Below, piece after piece: positions 1 to 15,490 of a stretch of DNA of 64,000 nucleotides. Source of the DNA: Thamnaconus septentrionalis (Eukaryota > Chordata > Actinopteri > Tetraodontiformes > Monacanthidae); assembly GCA_009823395.1 (NCBI GenBank), contig CM020514.1, forward strand, positions 9,486,966 to 9,550,965. The letters are read 5' to 3'. The notes beneath the pieces are model-generated. The model made no database searches. It saw only the letters and a list, made by a program, of their open reading frames with translations, and was not told the DNA's origin. A program made the position numbers and the translations under genes. Within the stretch, counting starts at the first letter, position 1, and every line of letters begins with the position of its first letter.

Positions 1-1688
<1,688 letters not shown>

Positions 1689-4623
1689 CTGTGTGGAAGG
1701 TAGTGAAGGAAAAATATCAGGAAGGGCTGCATATATGCATATACATTGTAGAAAACAAAGCAAGCACTCGGGAATAAGACATGTAGCATTTGCTGAAATT
1801 TTTTAAAAAGAAGTCAATAGTCCTTCACATTTTGCTTGTGTATGATCATGTTTTCATATTTCAATTATAGTTACAAAAATTATATAATTCTACAAAACCA
1901 CAAAATGCTTGTTATGAAATGTGAGTGCAGTTTACATTTGGGGTACATTTGGGTCATTCATTTTCTGCCAAACTGTGTTTCACCATATCCCCAACTTGCG
2001 TTTTATTCTGACCAATCTGTAGTTTGTCTAGTTTGCATCCTTAGTATCCGCTCAATCAGCGCAGCTTGGGTCTTTTCCACCCTCTGACCTTTTCTCAGTG
2101 GACTGGTGATTTTGACATGGCCGTGACACTGTGTCCTGATGAGTGAGAGCCTTTGAAAAAAGACCACCTACTTTCCAGAGAGCAGCAGACGCACTAAAGA
2201 CATCAGAGGAATGCGACTAACTTTTGTCAATGGAAATGCCAAAATCAAAAAAAAACTTTTGGAGGGAAGGTAATACGTTCATGAATGTGTCAGTAGTATG
2301 GATACTGCAAAAGAGCAAAGAAGCAAAAAATAAATATCTCATTTGCTGGTTATGCACACTGACCTGAAGACAGGCTGTTAATGCTATGTGTTAATTGTGT
2401 GCTATGCGGTAGGGGGTCAGTGTGCCCAAATTAACACTGTTCAGTACAACACTGATTGATATTAACAGAGAAGTAGTAGACAATAAATTGAGAAATTAAA
2501 GAAACATGATTCGATGTATGTGGCTTCTTTGGGCCCAAGAATATATATGACACAGAGCTGGTAATATCACTTCATATTGGATGGTGGCTGCTGGTTGTTG
2601 CTGCTGGAACAAAGACTGGCCTTCATCCTGAGACATTAGGCAGTTAAAATATTCAGACACACCTTTTCCTGCAGATGCAGTTTCTAACTTTCAGTCCAAA
2701 AAATAGTGTCAAACTCAATCCAAACAGGTAGGTGCATATCTTATTACAGTTGAATGCTTAAAGGATGATGAAATAACTGAATTCAATTTGAAACAAAATT
2801 TCACTATTCTAAAACATAGACTAAGCACGCATGAAAACCTAGAGAAAACACGTGGCCATTTAATTGCCTTCCATTCAGTTTTCTCCCAGCTTAGTTTGTG
2901 TGCGTGTGCACGTGTGTGTAAAGGTGTTTTTAAATAGGTGGAAATATTCTGACAAATCGTGAAACCACAGATCAGAGGGGCCGCACAGCAAGGATCTGTT
3001 TAGTGTCACATAACACAACACCATAACACTGCCTTGGCAACCACGGGGTGATGCAAACACCTCCTGCATATACCTGGTGCACGTTTCTTCAACACATTAT
3101 TCTGTGTGAGCGTCGCCTCCAGAGGACCACTTGCGTACCCTGACAAAAACATTGACCAGCACTTTCCACTTTTGAACCTGTTACCAGAGAAAACAGGCGG
3201 AGAGAAGGCTGCGCCTCTACACAAAGCAACTACACAGAGGTACATTATTTGACCAACTCAAATTTAAAATAAGTGTGTCATCCCTCCATCTGTACAAACA
3301 CACGTGTCAGACGTGAAGTCATATAAATAAATGTGACACGCCAGTGAGAAGTTGTCATAGCGTGAGTAATGTGCCATAGACTGTTTCTCACATTTGTAAG
3401 ATTTGCACTTTAATTTTTCGCACACCCGTGTGAAACAATGTGGCTCCCTGAGTGGCGACGGTCTGACATGCATTTATTTATAACAGGGGGAGCAGACACG
3501 TTGTACGCGTCCAGCAGATGTCAGCCAAATGTGATATGATTCGCACCCTTGTCATGCTGCCGTGTTTACGAGGCAGTGGAAAGTAAATCGGCATGACAGC
3601 AACTGCTGCCAATAAAAATTAATGATGATAGAAAGGCATAAAGAACATGTGTTATGGACATATTTTGTTGCAGTTATCGTATATGACCAGAGCTTCCCTC
3701 CAATAAACAGAACCATAATCAATATATATGACCATATCATCCAATCTTTTTTTCTATTAGCAGCTTACTGACTGTGAGGCCGTGCTTGGGCACATCTGTT
3801 CTTTGTGCAGCATCTCAACATGGTAGCACGCTCGAAAATTTGTGAGTCCTACTGGGGTGTTTCCTTGCGACAGCTGGTAGCCCAAAAATGGTGAAGCAAC
3901 TGACCAACGCTAAGCCAGTATCTATTGCCATAAAAGAAACGATGTAATAGTAAGATCATAGAATTAACAATGTAAAAGCCACATAGGTACAATAAAAAAA
4001 AAGGCTGGTTACAGTCTGCGGATATGAGTTCTAATTTCTGAACATCTGCTCCCTCAATCACGATTGGCTGGTCATACACCGCTAAGCTCTCAGCCTGTCC
4101 CATCTGGACTAAATGGTCTCAAAAATAAGCAAACCTCAAACCTGGGTAAATTGACCATTAGGTTTGCACTGTGAGAGACTCGTGTGTGTGTGTGTGTCCA
4201 GGTAAGACGTGTGTTGGTTCTGCTCTGTTTAGCATAGTCTGACGGTGTTTGCCCATAAGAACTGCAATCCACAGAATCTCATTAGGACTGCAGCACAGCT
4301 GTGTAACCCAGCTTTAAAACTGCAACACTGATAATGACACTATCACAATCACAATATGGTTCAACAAACTGGACCTCAGCTTCCTTCATGGGAGAGGAAG
4401 TGAAGGGAGAAGACCAAACATTTTCAAACCGTCTTAACCCTTTATTGGTCAGGGGACAATGCAGTGTATATTTACTCACTTGTTATTACATACTATGACA
4501 ATAGTAATCTTAATAAGTAATGAAACACCTGTTGTTTTTATGCTGGTAGTTATATGTGATATTTTGTGTGTTCTGCATGACTGATGTCTGACGAAAAATG
4601 ATCTTCTAGTATACCTTATTCGG

Positions 4624-4636
4624 TATATATATATGA

Positions 4637-4722
<86 letters not shown>
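4624..4722. repeat. (TA)n microsatellite, about 99 bp
   Basis: A nearly uninterrupted run of TA dinucleotides, with one GAATATG interruption near its left end. The run is self-complementary and could extrude as a hairpin. Confidence 0.97.
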
Positions 4723-4724
<2 letters not shown>

Positions 4725-6037
4725 CAATTTGTTCCCTAAGTAAGGCACAGTAAGACAAAGTGCAGTCATAACAGCACTCACAGAATGGTTGATTGAATTT
4801 AAATGTTAAAAATCAAGCTGTTATGTAAAGACCAATAGCAAACATAAAAAGACCTCTTCTGGACTTGCATGTTTTTGTGTGAATAAAAAGGTTTGCCGCA
4901 TTCTTTGCTTTATGAATCCATCTGAAACAAGTGATCTAAGCTGGTGTAGCTGGTGGCTTCATTGATTCCCACCAAATGACACACAGAGTCAAATATGAAA
5001 CTTCTCATTCCAATTACTCCACTTTGCTCTTTCTCGCACAGTGATGGGGTTCAGGTTGCGCGACAGTTTCAATGAGATAAAGCCGGTCTGCAGCTCAACT
5101 ATGTCCACACACCTCCAGACACATCTGTCTGCTCTCGGTTCACCGCCACATGCAGACAATTTCCCCTTTGACTGTCCTGTCTTCTTCCTGTATCACCGTG
5201 GGAACAGAGCGCTGCCTGTGCACCTTCCTCACCTTCTGCCTTATTTCTGTCTCTTTGCCCTCACCGGCCCTTCTCCGCCTTTGGAAAAACAACCCGGTTC
5301 AGTGACCTGAAGACAGTCGCTGACCTTGCAGGCTGCAGTGAAAGGCAGAGGGCTAGACTGTGTGTCTCTTTAGCTCATGGTGCTAAAAGAGGAGGGAGCG
5401 GCAGGGCTCTGAACAAGAGTTTGGTTGAGCTGTGATAACTCCAGGTGCAGTTCCAAGTTGATCTGATCATGTTAGGGGCTGATTGGCAAAAACAGATTGC
5501 TGATGTTGGGAAAGTATTTTCTTATTACACCCAATCTGTTCTTTCAAGAAAATGCAAAATCTGTCTGATTCTGACTGTCTCAGTGTTCTACAGCCTGACT
5601 GAAGCTGGTACACATACCTTCTTTTTCCTCAGCAAACTATTTATAGATTTAAACCCTTTTACGCCTGAATCGGGATTGTGCACGAACGTTGCAGCCCCTA
5701 AGGGAATAACAAACATTTTGCTGCTTTGGCTCCCTGAACGCAGCTTTTATCACACGGCGCACCTCTTAAAATTAACACCTCCTGCAGTCGCACAGCAAAC
5801 CTCCTCGTTCAAACAGCCCGCGTACACAAACCAGAGGAATACAGCTTACACACACACGCACGCATGCACACACTGCCACAGCTGTGCCGCTAAATGACCA
5901 ACATGTTTACTCCCCTTCCTCTGCCATTATTCTGGCTTTTCTTTGAGAGCTTTTGTCCTGTGCATTCTTGAAGGTTTCCAAATAATGTGTACAGGAGGCT
6001 GCATTGTTGTATGTGCGTGCGTAAGCACACACGTGCG

Positions 6038-6047
<10 letters not shown>

Positions 6048-6078
<31 letters not shown>
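6048..6078. repeat. (CA)n microsatellite with a CG-rich purine/pyrimidine flank
   Basis: A CA run is preceded by alternating GTGCGCGCGCAC-type sequence at about 6032-6045. Together they form a long alternating purine-pyrimidine tract. Confidence 0.95.
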
Positions 6079-6079
<1 letters not shown>

Positions 6080-8984
6080 ACTAATACGGGATTTCAGACG
6101 GTGATGCTTCATGTTTGTGTCTTTCATACAAACTCGGTTCACTGCTGATGAGGTTCGCTTCTATTATTTATAAAACAATGCATTTTTTAATCAGACAAAA
6201 CATAAGTCATAATTGAGATGAATAGAATTGAACAGAAAGACATGGTTTGTTGAAACCAACTGAATAGCTGAATCAGGTTACAGCAAACTTTGTCCACCAC
6301 AAGCAACATGTTACAGCTCAAGTGACTGCGTCGCACATCAACTCATTTTCATTGGCAAAAGTTGGTTTTATTTTGAAGGAAGTGTAAAGAAGGGTCTCAT
6401 CATCTCTTACACTGAAATCTTAAGGCAAATTTAAAGTTTTCCAAAGGTGACATTTAACTGATGAGCCCAGAGACCCATATTAGTGGCTGTATGTTCTAAT
6501 GTAACATCCATATGAAATCCTTTGCTATTCAATTTTTGCTCTCAGCATCACAACCCCAAGCTGATGTTACATGTTAAAAAAAAATCCCCAGAGTTAAAGC
6601 CAGTCCAGAGGAAAATAGAACCTGTTTACACTGCTGCCTCTTCTCACCAAACTGCTGCTCTTTCTCCCAACTTATACAACTGACAGTTTGGCTTCAGCTT
6701 TCAGCACACAAGGCATTGGAATGCATATTTGCCTTAAGCACAGGCAACCCGCGCCGACGGATGCAGAGCAGAAATCACAGTGCTGCAAAGCACCAAAGAA
6801 CCAACCAAAGATGCCGAGTGATTTTTAGAAGTCATCCGGCACCCTGCGGGGCTGCGGCCTCTGTTCAGGCATTTGCACTTATTCCACATTTGAAGACATG
6901 ATTAAGATGTTTAACTCCTGTTAGTGAAGAGTGTTTCCTGCTGCTGTTAGAGTGAAACATAGTGGGGGCAATTTCAAAAAAACAAGCCAACAAACCATTG
7001 TGACATTTAAAAGCCTCTCCAAGAAAAATAAAGCAATTTAATTTTTGTCTGTCTTTTGGTTTTCATTTCTTTTTCCTTGGTTCAGCATTGGATAATTATT
7101 AATGACCAATTATTCTTTTTAAGCAGACTCCGTAGTCTTAAAAATTGTGACCTTTATAAAACGGTAAATATTTGACTTTACAGTTTAAGCAGTCAAAGTG
7201 TAAAAACAAAATTATTTTTTCAATGAACACCAGTTATTACTTGGTCAAACCCTTTTATTAAAAGGCTGTACTCCAACGTTAATGGGTAAAATTGAAATAT
7301 AACTGTATAAATATCACCACAGGCAGATGTTGATACGAAATGCATTACACAGATGAGAATATGACAGTGCTTACCTTAGAAAGGCCGATTAATTGGTGGA
7401 AATAATCACTGCTGTCTCACTCGCGGGCAGGATCACAGGCAGACAGACAACCTCACTGAGGGAACCCTTGGATATGTGCTTATAACAGACGACACACCTT
7501 GTGGACATAGCTTATATCTGCTTGAGGGTGGAGCCACTTGGGTGGGACGGGTGGGTGGGGCAGCAAGAGGAATGGAGGGGATGGAGATGGCCGGAGATTG
7601 GACCGGGAGTAGGTACAACCTCCCCGTAAGGGGATGACAAAGGAGTAGTGTGGGGCAGTGTGGTGTAGCGTAGTGTAGTGGCACAACAAGCTCACATTCC
7701 CAGGTTGGGATTAACGCCGGGACAACAGGAATGTTTTCTCAATCAAGTCTGGGGTCTGGAAGGAAAGCTAGAGGTTGAGATGCACAGTCAAGCAACATAA
7801 AAAACCAAACACATCAACCCAAACACTGAATACTTAGTGGTACAACTATACTAGTCGATAAAACACTGGCTTCTCAAGGCCACAACTCCATGGTTCCTTA
7901 CAGTCCTGACTTTATTCTAAGAACATGCGTATCAACTTCATTACACATTAAAATTACAATCTAGAGTTCTTATGAGATGAGTAAATTCCCTCAATTTCCC
8001 CAGTAGTTTTTTTTGTCCCCCTAACATTAAGCCAAGGATACAGGCCTCAAGTACATCACATTTTGAAACTTAATACTGATATTCTTTTGTTTTGACCTTT
8101 AATTTCTCTCTCTTTTTTTTTTAAACGATTCTTTCGCCTGAATTTAGAGTTTATAACATACACAGTGAAGCACAAAGGAAGTCTATTTCAACAGGTTGCT
8201 TACGGGTCAATCCACCGAGAACCAACCTGCCTCAGTGGAAGTTCAACATGTGTACAGAAACAGACTTAACATCTCTGCGTTTACACCTGGAAACATTTAG
8301 TCAGCGTTGAATGTGGTGAAAAGCTGGTTGATGAACACTTACAGGAATCGGTCGGTCACAGCCCGGGTGAAAGAGAAAAACTGTTTTCCCTCAGAGGGTC
8401 TTTGTTGGTGTGTGACCACCGACTCTTTCCAGGGCAGCTTTGACACCTGTCTACAACAACTTAGTAACTGTGACGCGCTACTGTACCGTGTGTGTATAGC
8501 GTGACCTCCACACTTCGTATGTCAGCCGTGACTCCTTTGTTTCCTTTGCGTCAGCTGCTCCGCCCCTGGTTTTTTATGAATTAAGATATGGAACAGAGGC
8601 CGGCAGTGTGCAATGGCCTAATGCATGCACGTGCGTGTGTGTATGCGTGTGCGCATGTGTGTGTATGAAACACAGTTGGTGCCTGTGGTTGCAAAGTGAC
8701 GTGGTGGTGTAAAAGGGTAGATCCCCTGTTGCATCTCCCACAGCCAAGTGTCATCTTAGTCAGCTTTGCTCCTCTGGGTGTTACCTGGCAGACATGGAAT
8801 GTGCGCTGTTGTGACGTGACGCTTTATCGGTGTATTAGCGAAGTTGGCTAAAATGCAGACGGAGAAAGCGCTAAATGAAACCAACCCCGATCAACGTCAT
8901 TTTATATCAATTAAATTGCCATTTTCAAGTCGCCAAATACCTTTTTGTTTTGTCGTTCGTTTTGTTTTGTGCGTGTGCGCACGC

Positions 8985-9020
8985 GTGCACACACACACAC
9001 ACACACGCACACACACACAA
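8985..9020. repeat. (CA)n microsatellite
   Basis: CA repeats with one CG substitution follow GCGTGTGCGCACGCGTG. Confidence 0.93.
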
Positions 9021-12000
9021 ACTTTGAGTCATGGTGTGAAAAGTACACGATAGTGAGGAGGTAATGAGTTGTGTGTGTTTGTCCTCGTGCTTCATTTCTC
9101 TTCCTGTTCCATTAATGAAGCCTCAATGAGCCTCACGACTGCCTCTCGCCATCCGGCCTGCACCTGTTTGACTGTATGCTGCTGCCCCATCACTGCTTCA
9201 CCTGGGCGACTTCCTTACCATAGAACACTAATGGAGAGCCACTCCACTTCAGTCTTTATCAAGAGGTTAGCTGTTCTTTTTTTTAAAAGTTGTGCCCAAC
9301 TGGGGGGATGCATCTATCTATTGTTGGACATCATCAAGCAAAAAACGTGTAAATTTCCCCTAAAGCCTAAGAATTGGAGCTTTGTGTAGCTAACAGTGTG
9401 ATGGATTTCCCACCATCTGCTTAGTTCTCCTGTGCATTATGCCAGAATGCCATTGTCAACAGTTCTCAGTGAGGATTCACATTATGTCATTATGTATGTG
9501 CATTTGGTGCAGCGCCACTTTGGGACAGAATGAAAATATTATTTTCTGGTGCTCTGAATGCTGCTTATCAACAGTAAAAACATGTAGATGGCAAACAACA
9601 ACAAATAGTGTGCAACAGATTCAATCTGCATTCAGCTGCTCATTTATCACTGTCGCAGTGCTGCTTTGTGAGACTCTTCAAGTTTCACAGACCTTTTTTC
9701 CCCCGTTCTGTTCCTGTGACCTCCTCTCTTTAAACTGTGCATGCTTCTGCGCTATAAACGCGTCCACTGCGTGTCCAAAGACGCACCAGGCCCACAGGAA
9801 GCTCGCTGTCTCCACGTAAGATGCATTATTTTTCGTTTAACGTTTGCTCAGCTGTGCGTTTGGATTTTACAGTCATAAAACCATAAACAATCAACCCATC
9901 GCCACAGTAACTTCCGCCGCAGTAAGAATCCGTTCCCTCAGCGGCCACCGCCCCACAGGCCTCTCGGATATTCAAATGAGTTTATGGCATTTAGCTTTGT
10001 AAGTCTCACACATTCCTCGCTACCTCCCCTCTTCACCATGAGGCAATCTTGGAATTTGCAGTGCAAACAGGGATAAACATCTGAAAGTGTTCATGTCACC
10101 TCGACCATAGGGACAGAGAGCTGTGGAATTTAGACCTGAGAGAAAGCACCCAAGAATATTGGTGAGCCGTTAAGATGAGAACGACTGGGGATGCACGACC
10201 CGATGGCGCTGCAACGGATCGCTGATGCCTTTCGGCATCCGCAAGTTGCGTGCTTACCTGAATATTATGTGGAGATTTATACGTGCACATATATTTACTC
10301 ATTCTTCCCAGCTGGTATTGTGCCTCTGAGTTAATATTGACCTATTCATGATGTCACCCTTTGGCCGGGTGGGATTCTTTCGGCACACAAGCATAGGAAG
10401 GGTATACCTCGCACAATGCTTTTCAACCAAGTGTGTGATCAGCTTCTTTCTTTTTAGGCTTTAACTGTTTTGAACTTTTGCCCCAATGCCCACAAGAGTG
10501 AACCTTGACCTTCTCCCTCTGACCCCGCGTTGCTTTCACTGCACTGGCACCACACATCAACAATAGAGGGCAGTAAACCAAGGAAACCCAAACTATGTCA
10601 AGAATTAATAAAGTATACACCGCTGACAGAGCACACAGCATATGGCGCCTCGCTGATTTTTCCTCCCTCCAGCCTTGTTATTGCCATATGTTAAGGAAGA
10701 GACGTTGCGGGTTGCTGGGCTGTCAGTTAAAAGCTTCAGGACAGAATGAAAACAGTCTCAAGCATTTATGGTGACCACAACAACTGAAATGATAAACTTT
10801 TATTTGTTTTACTTTTATTTTGATAATGGCCTTACCTTTCCTTTAGTTCCTGTTAGCCTAAGTGCTTCTCATCAGCATGCTTCCATTAGCTTTTAGCTGT
10901 GTCTCAGTACATCCCTTGTATTGTTTCTGGACACTACGTTAGAGTCTTTAATTGATGCCTAGAAACCAACCTTTTACAGCAGCTGGATCTTTTTGATTTC
11001 CTCTGAAGTGTAGCTCAACCATCTTGCTAACCTCAGCTGGTTTTGGGTATTCAACGATTTCACATCCAGCTAGCTCCCCTTATGGATCTATTTGATCAAT
11101 TTCCAGCAGCATTTCACCACTGACTTACTGAAAGATGCCAGAGGGCAGAGAGAGAGAACTGCTGACCCACTTCTTTGCAGGTTTTACGGTGGCCCTGCAG
11201 TGAAGCCTTCACGCCACACCTGCTACACTCAGGGTGGGTACCTCATGGTTCTTGCACCCTACCATGGGTCCTATGATAAATCACAGGTTTAAGAGCCCCT
11301 TGGGCCACTCTAAAAATGCCCCCTTTCAGCACCGTGGAGGCCAGAAGTTTGTTATTCAGTTTTTTAAGAAAACAGTTTTGTTGCTCGCACGGTTGGTTCC
11401 ACTACGACTTGTACCACCTCCTTCTTCTCACACACACCTCCGCCCAATGAAACAAACGCACACAGTGAGCACTGGGACGTGATACAGGGTCAAAATCCCA
11501 CAACCCTATATCTTATTATGTGACTTCAGAAGAAAGACAAGGTTCTTGCGCTCAAATTTTTGCCCTTTCCTGTCTAAATTTGGAACTTAATATCAAAAGT
11601 ATCGCTCCACTGGAGGCTCCCACGGAAAAGGAATAACTGCTATGAACCATTCTGACACCAAAACAACACAGGCAACCCAGAGAATTTCGTTGATGTTCCA
11701 AGCAACACAAATCCAATGGCCCCAATTATGCATTTATCCTAGTGGCCATATGTCTGTGTCTCTAAATGAGCAATGGACCCATTTAGCATTATGGGTTTGC
11801 TGTGAATGTACAGGCAGCACCTACACTCCCCCCGCCGACAGTCTTCACACAGCAGCGCTGCAAACCTCCATATAGGCACATGGGCATACACATGCACAAG
11901 CCCAAGTACTGTATCTCTGCCATACACTGCTCACACACACACATAACCAGTGGCAAAATCCACTGTCTCAAACAGTAACACTCCAGCTTCTACATCAGAC

Positions 12001-12750
12001 TGTCCAGTGTTGCCATCGCCTGCTCGAGCACTGTCTTCAAGTTGTGAGGTGGCGGTTGTGAGGTTGGCAACATTGATCACAAGAAAGGTAAATATTACCA
12101 GTATTTCCACAATAATATTATCCCACAGACAAACAATCCTGCAAAGTGAAATAATCACACTAATCAAAGTCTTCTCAAAAGAATTTACCAAACCTCTTCC
12201 TCAATATGGACATGATGTAAATCTCTCCTGACGGTAACTGCACACTAGGCCGGGGCTGCTCTTGCAATGCGATTGCTTTCTTGTTGAAACAACAAAAATA
12301 CAAGCTGTGTGCCGAATGAAATGACATGGCATGGTTTGGCCATAAACACAGGTGCTTGCTGAAGGGCATTGTGGGTAGAGTATTCTGCAGCGGGGTGTCA
12401 GTATGCGTGGAATGCTCATAGGACTGAATGTTGACCTGAGACAAACAGATGGCATGCTGGGATATGCCTTAGAGGGGGTCAGAGCAGCCTGCCCACTGTC
12501 CTATGTGATACTTGTTGACAGGCTTTGGCCAGAAATCCAAAATAATCCAAGTAATTTGGGAGGGATCATTGAAGTAACGTTTAGCATAATGGCCTGATTC
12601 AGCACGGGACAATTGTTTCCTTTACACTGTACTAATGAGGTTAACTAATCGAAGGAGTGGGGCATTATATGGCTATGAGTGCTAACTGGAGATTTTCAGT
12701 GCTTAGGACAAGGCTACAGCGTTTATTTGTGTGTTGTTGTTGTTTTTAAA

Positions 12751-12902
12751 GGATCCTTATCTGCTGCGATGAACTGGCGACTTGTCCAGGGTGTACCCTG
12801 CCTTCGCCCTAAGACAGCTGGGATAGGCTCCAGCAGACCCCCGTGACCCTGAATAGGAATAAGCGGGTATAGAAGATGAATGAATGAATGGATCCTTATC
12901 TG
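12751..12902 (+). mobile_element. short retroposon (SINE or LINE tail), copy 1, with 13-bp target-site duplication
   Basis: The inserted segment is 12764-12889. It starts CTGCGATGAACTGGCGAC and ends in a (GAAT)n tail, with the core CCAGGGTG...GCTCCAGCAGACCCCCGTGACCCTGAA... that recurs widely in fish genomes as the 3' part of SINE/LINE elements. It is flanked on both sides by GGATCCTTATCTG (12751-12763 and 12890-12902), a perfect 13-bp direct repeat, which indicates target-primed retroposition. A second copy starting at the same point lies at 46747-46877. Confidence 0.88.
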
Positions 12903-14663
12903 AAAAAAACTAATGTGCCTCTCGTGTTTTTGAGCTCATTGATGTGAAAAACCACACTAAACAGACACGCAATAAGAAAGTTGGGAACACACAATCAGGC
13001 ACAAATATACAAACAGTAAAAAATGTCATAATGATGCACTGAGTACCAAAGAGCAATTATTAGCAAGTTAAAACAGCAGAAAGATATGCAATTTAAGAAA
13101 GCCTCATGAAACAGACCAAAGCGGTGAATACTGAATAGCTACCACTATTGTCCTAACCGCAGGAATAAAAATAACTTGTGTGGCAAGAGCCATTTCTTTA
13201 CCAAATAGGGTGTAAAAAAAAATGTGCGACTGCTATTTTGGTCTTTTCCTAACACGCACTACATGCAATACAGGGAGGTTTAGCCAGACAGAGCGTAAAA
13301 AAAGTATAGCATATAGAAGTCTATCTGCTCTGGGGGTACGTTTCATTCCTTTCATTCAAAACTCCTACCAGTGCAAATATTATGACATCTTTTTCCTAAA
13401 CTCAGATGACTCTATTCCAAGGTAATTCTAGTTAAAGGCTGGAAATAAGAGAAATAAACCATGGGCGGGCGGAGCGCCAGAGGAGTTTTTACTGTGTATT
13501 TGAATAAATAATGAATTTGGCCCAGAAAAGTTTACATGGACTGTTCATGCAGTATGAAAAAGAAAATACACAGCACCTGGACAAGGAATGTGTCTAGAAT
13601 GCCAAAACTGGATGCTCAGCAGTTATAGGAACTATCTTTGCTCAGGGCCAACGGTCTCGGCCACGAGAGAAGCTCATTCTTGGTCGATGCCAAAGATATT
13701 GTCGGGAACAGATTTTAAAATGACATTTGAAAAAGTCTGTTTCCCTTTAAGACTGCGTTCTGCTCCAAACTAACGAGAAAAAACAACAACTCTAACATTA
13801 ATCAAAGGTTGTAAGACATACTCAGAAATGTAGAAATACAAGTACACTGTCATTAAAAGACAGCACATCCTTTTTAGTTCCGTCTAAAAGTAAAAGGCCT
13901 GAAGATAGCAGAAGGGGGAAAAAAAGAAGAAAACCTTCACTCAAAAAGAGCGGCAATAAAATTAATTATCATCATTATTATGTTACACTGTCTGCTTTGT
14001 GTATTGCATGTTTTTCTGTCTACGTATACAGTTCTTAATGACCTGCCCTAAAAAGATTTTTCCCAGTAAAGGACCCCATGTGAGGCCTAACGGCACCCAT
14101 CATTGGGCACGCTGCTGAATGTTTAGTCTTAAGACAAGCTCGTTCTCAAAGTTCCCATTGAAAAGTACAGCTCACCGCTCCATGTTAAAACCATCTGCGC
14201 ATATCTTCCATGAAATGTCTATTTGTCTGAGGAGCTATATAGGAAGCGGAGCGTGTGACGGGGCAGGTACACACATCGACTGTCCCACTGGAGGGTGCTG
14301 TGGTGTGAACAGACGCTATGCTTATTGGTTATACGACGTTGGACCACCGGCCATGTTGCCCCGTAACAGTGGGGAGGGTACCGAGATGGATTCATCAAGT
14401 CACACGTGTTTATTTGATGGAACACAAAAGATGGAACAAACCGACAGCAAGAAGACCATGTTTCCTTCCACATCACAAGCAGACATCCGCAGGGGCCAAC
14501 AGACACTTAAACTCCACCGTTCATCCTCCCAGGTTCTGCGGTGATGGATGGAGGATGACATATAGCACATGTCCGCCCGTGTCAGTCTAACACACACAAA
14601 CACAAACGTACAAGCATGAAAAACACATGACTCAGTCAATGACAGAAACCTCCACAGGCACTT

Positions 14664-14669
14664 GTGTGT

Positions 14670-14718
<49 letters not shown>
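14664..14718. repeat. (GT)/(CA)n microsatellite
   Basis: A short GT run flows into a CA run of about 24 units. Confidence 0.95.
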
Positions 14719-14719
<1 letters not shown>

Positions 14720-15105
14720 GCTTTAGTTTTACTTAAGCTTTAGCCCTTGAGCATTAACTGTGCGCATTAGCAGAAAAACACTAATTATTGTCAACAGAAA
14801 TCTATGGGTGGTAAAACAATGGGGGTCGCACACATAAGCTGAAACACATTTAACCTTGAGAAACACTGTGAGGAAACGGCAGGTACTCATTGAAAAAGGA
14901 GGATTTTCAAAACATGAAATGAAAAAAAATACATAAAAGTATTTGTCGAATTACTTTTGTATTTTACTTTAGTGTTAATGTCACTGGATGCTAGGGGGTA
15001 AAAAAGTGTGTTGTAGGTTTATAGAGCCACATTTTTAATAATATGAAACATTTTGCAATAAAATTCTCAAATGCAATATGTAGCTTTTCCAAATTTTGTA
15101 ATGAC

Positions 15106-15197
15106 TTGTTTCATATTGCATCAGTTACAAAATCTTACAGAAATGTAGCACTTTTTGAATCTGATTTTTATGTAATAACTGATGCAATATGAAACAA
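15106..15197. repeat. perfect 22-bp inverted repeat, 48-nt loop
   Basis: The left arm 15106-15127 reads TTGTTTCATATTGCATCAGT plus TA. The right arm 15176-15197 is its exact reverse complement. The surroundings are AT-rich, with further partial copies of ATGCAATATG at about 15070. No coding potential is seen. It may be the core of a small inverted-repeat transposon (MITE) or a simple palindrome; its identity is unknown. Confidence 0.85.
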
Positions 15198-15434
15198 CCT
15201 ATTTCAAAATGTGGCAGAATTTATTATTGCCTTCAAAAATTGTTGTAAAAAGTGTTGCGTGATTACAAAACAAAGTCAACATGTATTATGTTTTCAATAT
15301 TATTTACATACATCCCTTGTTTGGCAATTAACTCCCTGGAAATAAGAGAAAAACATAATCGTAATCTTGTTTTCATTTGCTCTACTTTTCAAATTTCACG
15401 TATGTACTACGACATACAGCTCAGCGAATCAGTT

Positions 15435-15490
15435 CTTCGTGATGTCACAAAGGGCATGGCTCCGTCAATCATGGTGGCAACACTACTAAA
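15435..15490 (-). repeat. fragment of the CCTTTGTGA/TCACAAAGG repeat family
   Basis: It contains GTGATGTCACAAAGGGCATGG, the reverse-orientation core of the dispersed family also seen at 26250, 34750, 36480, 39236 and 63040. Confidence 0.6.
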
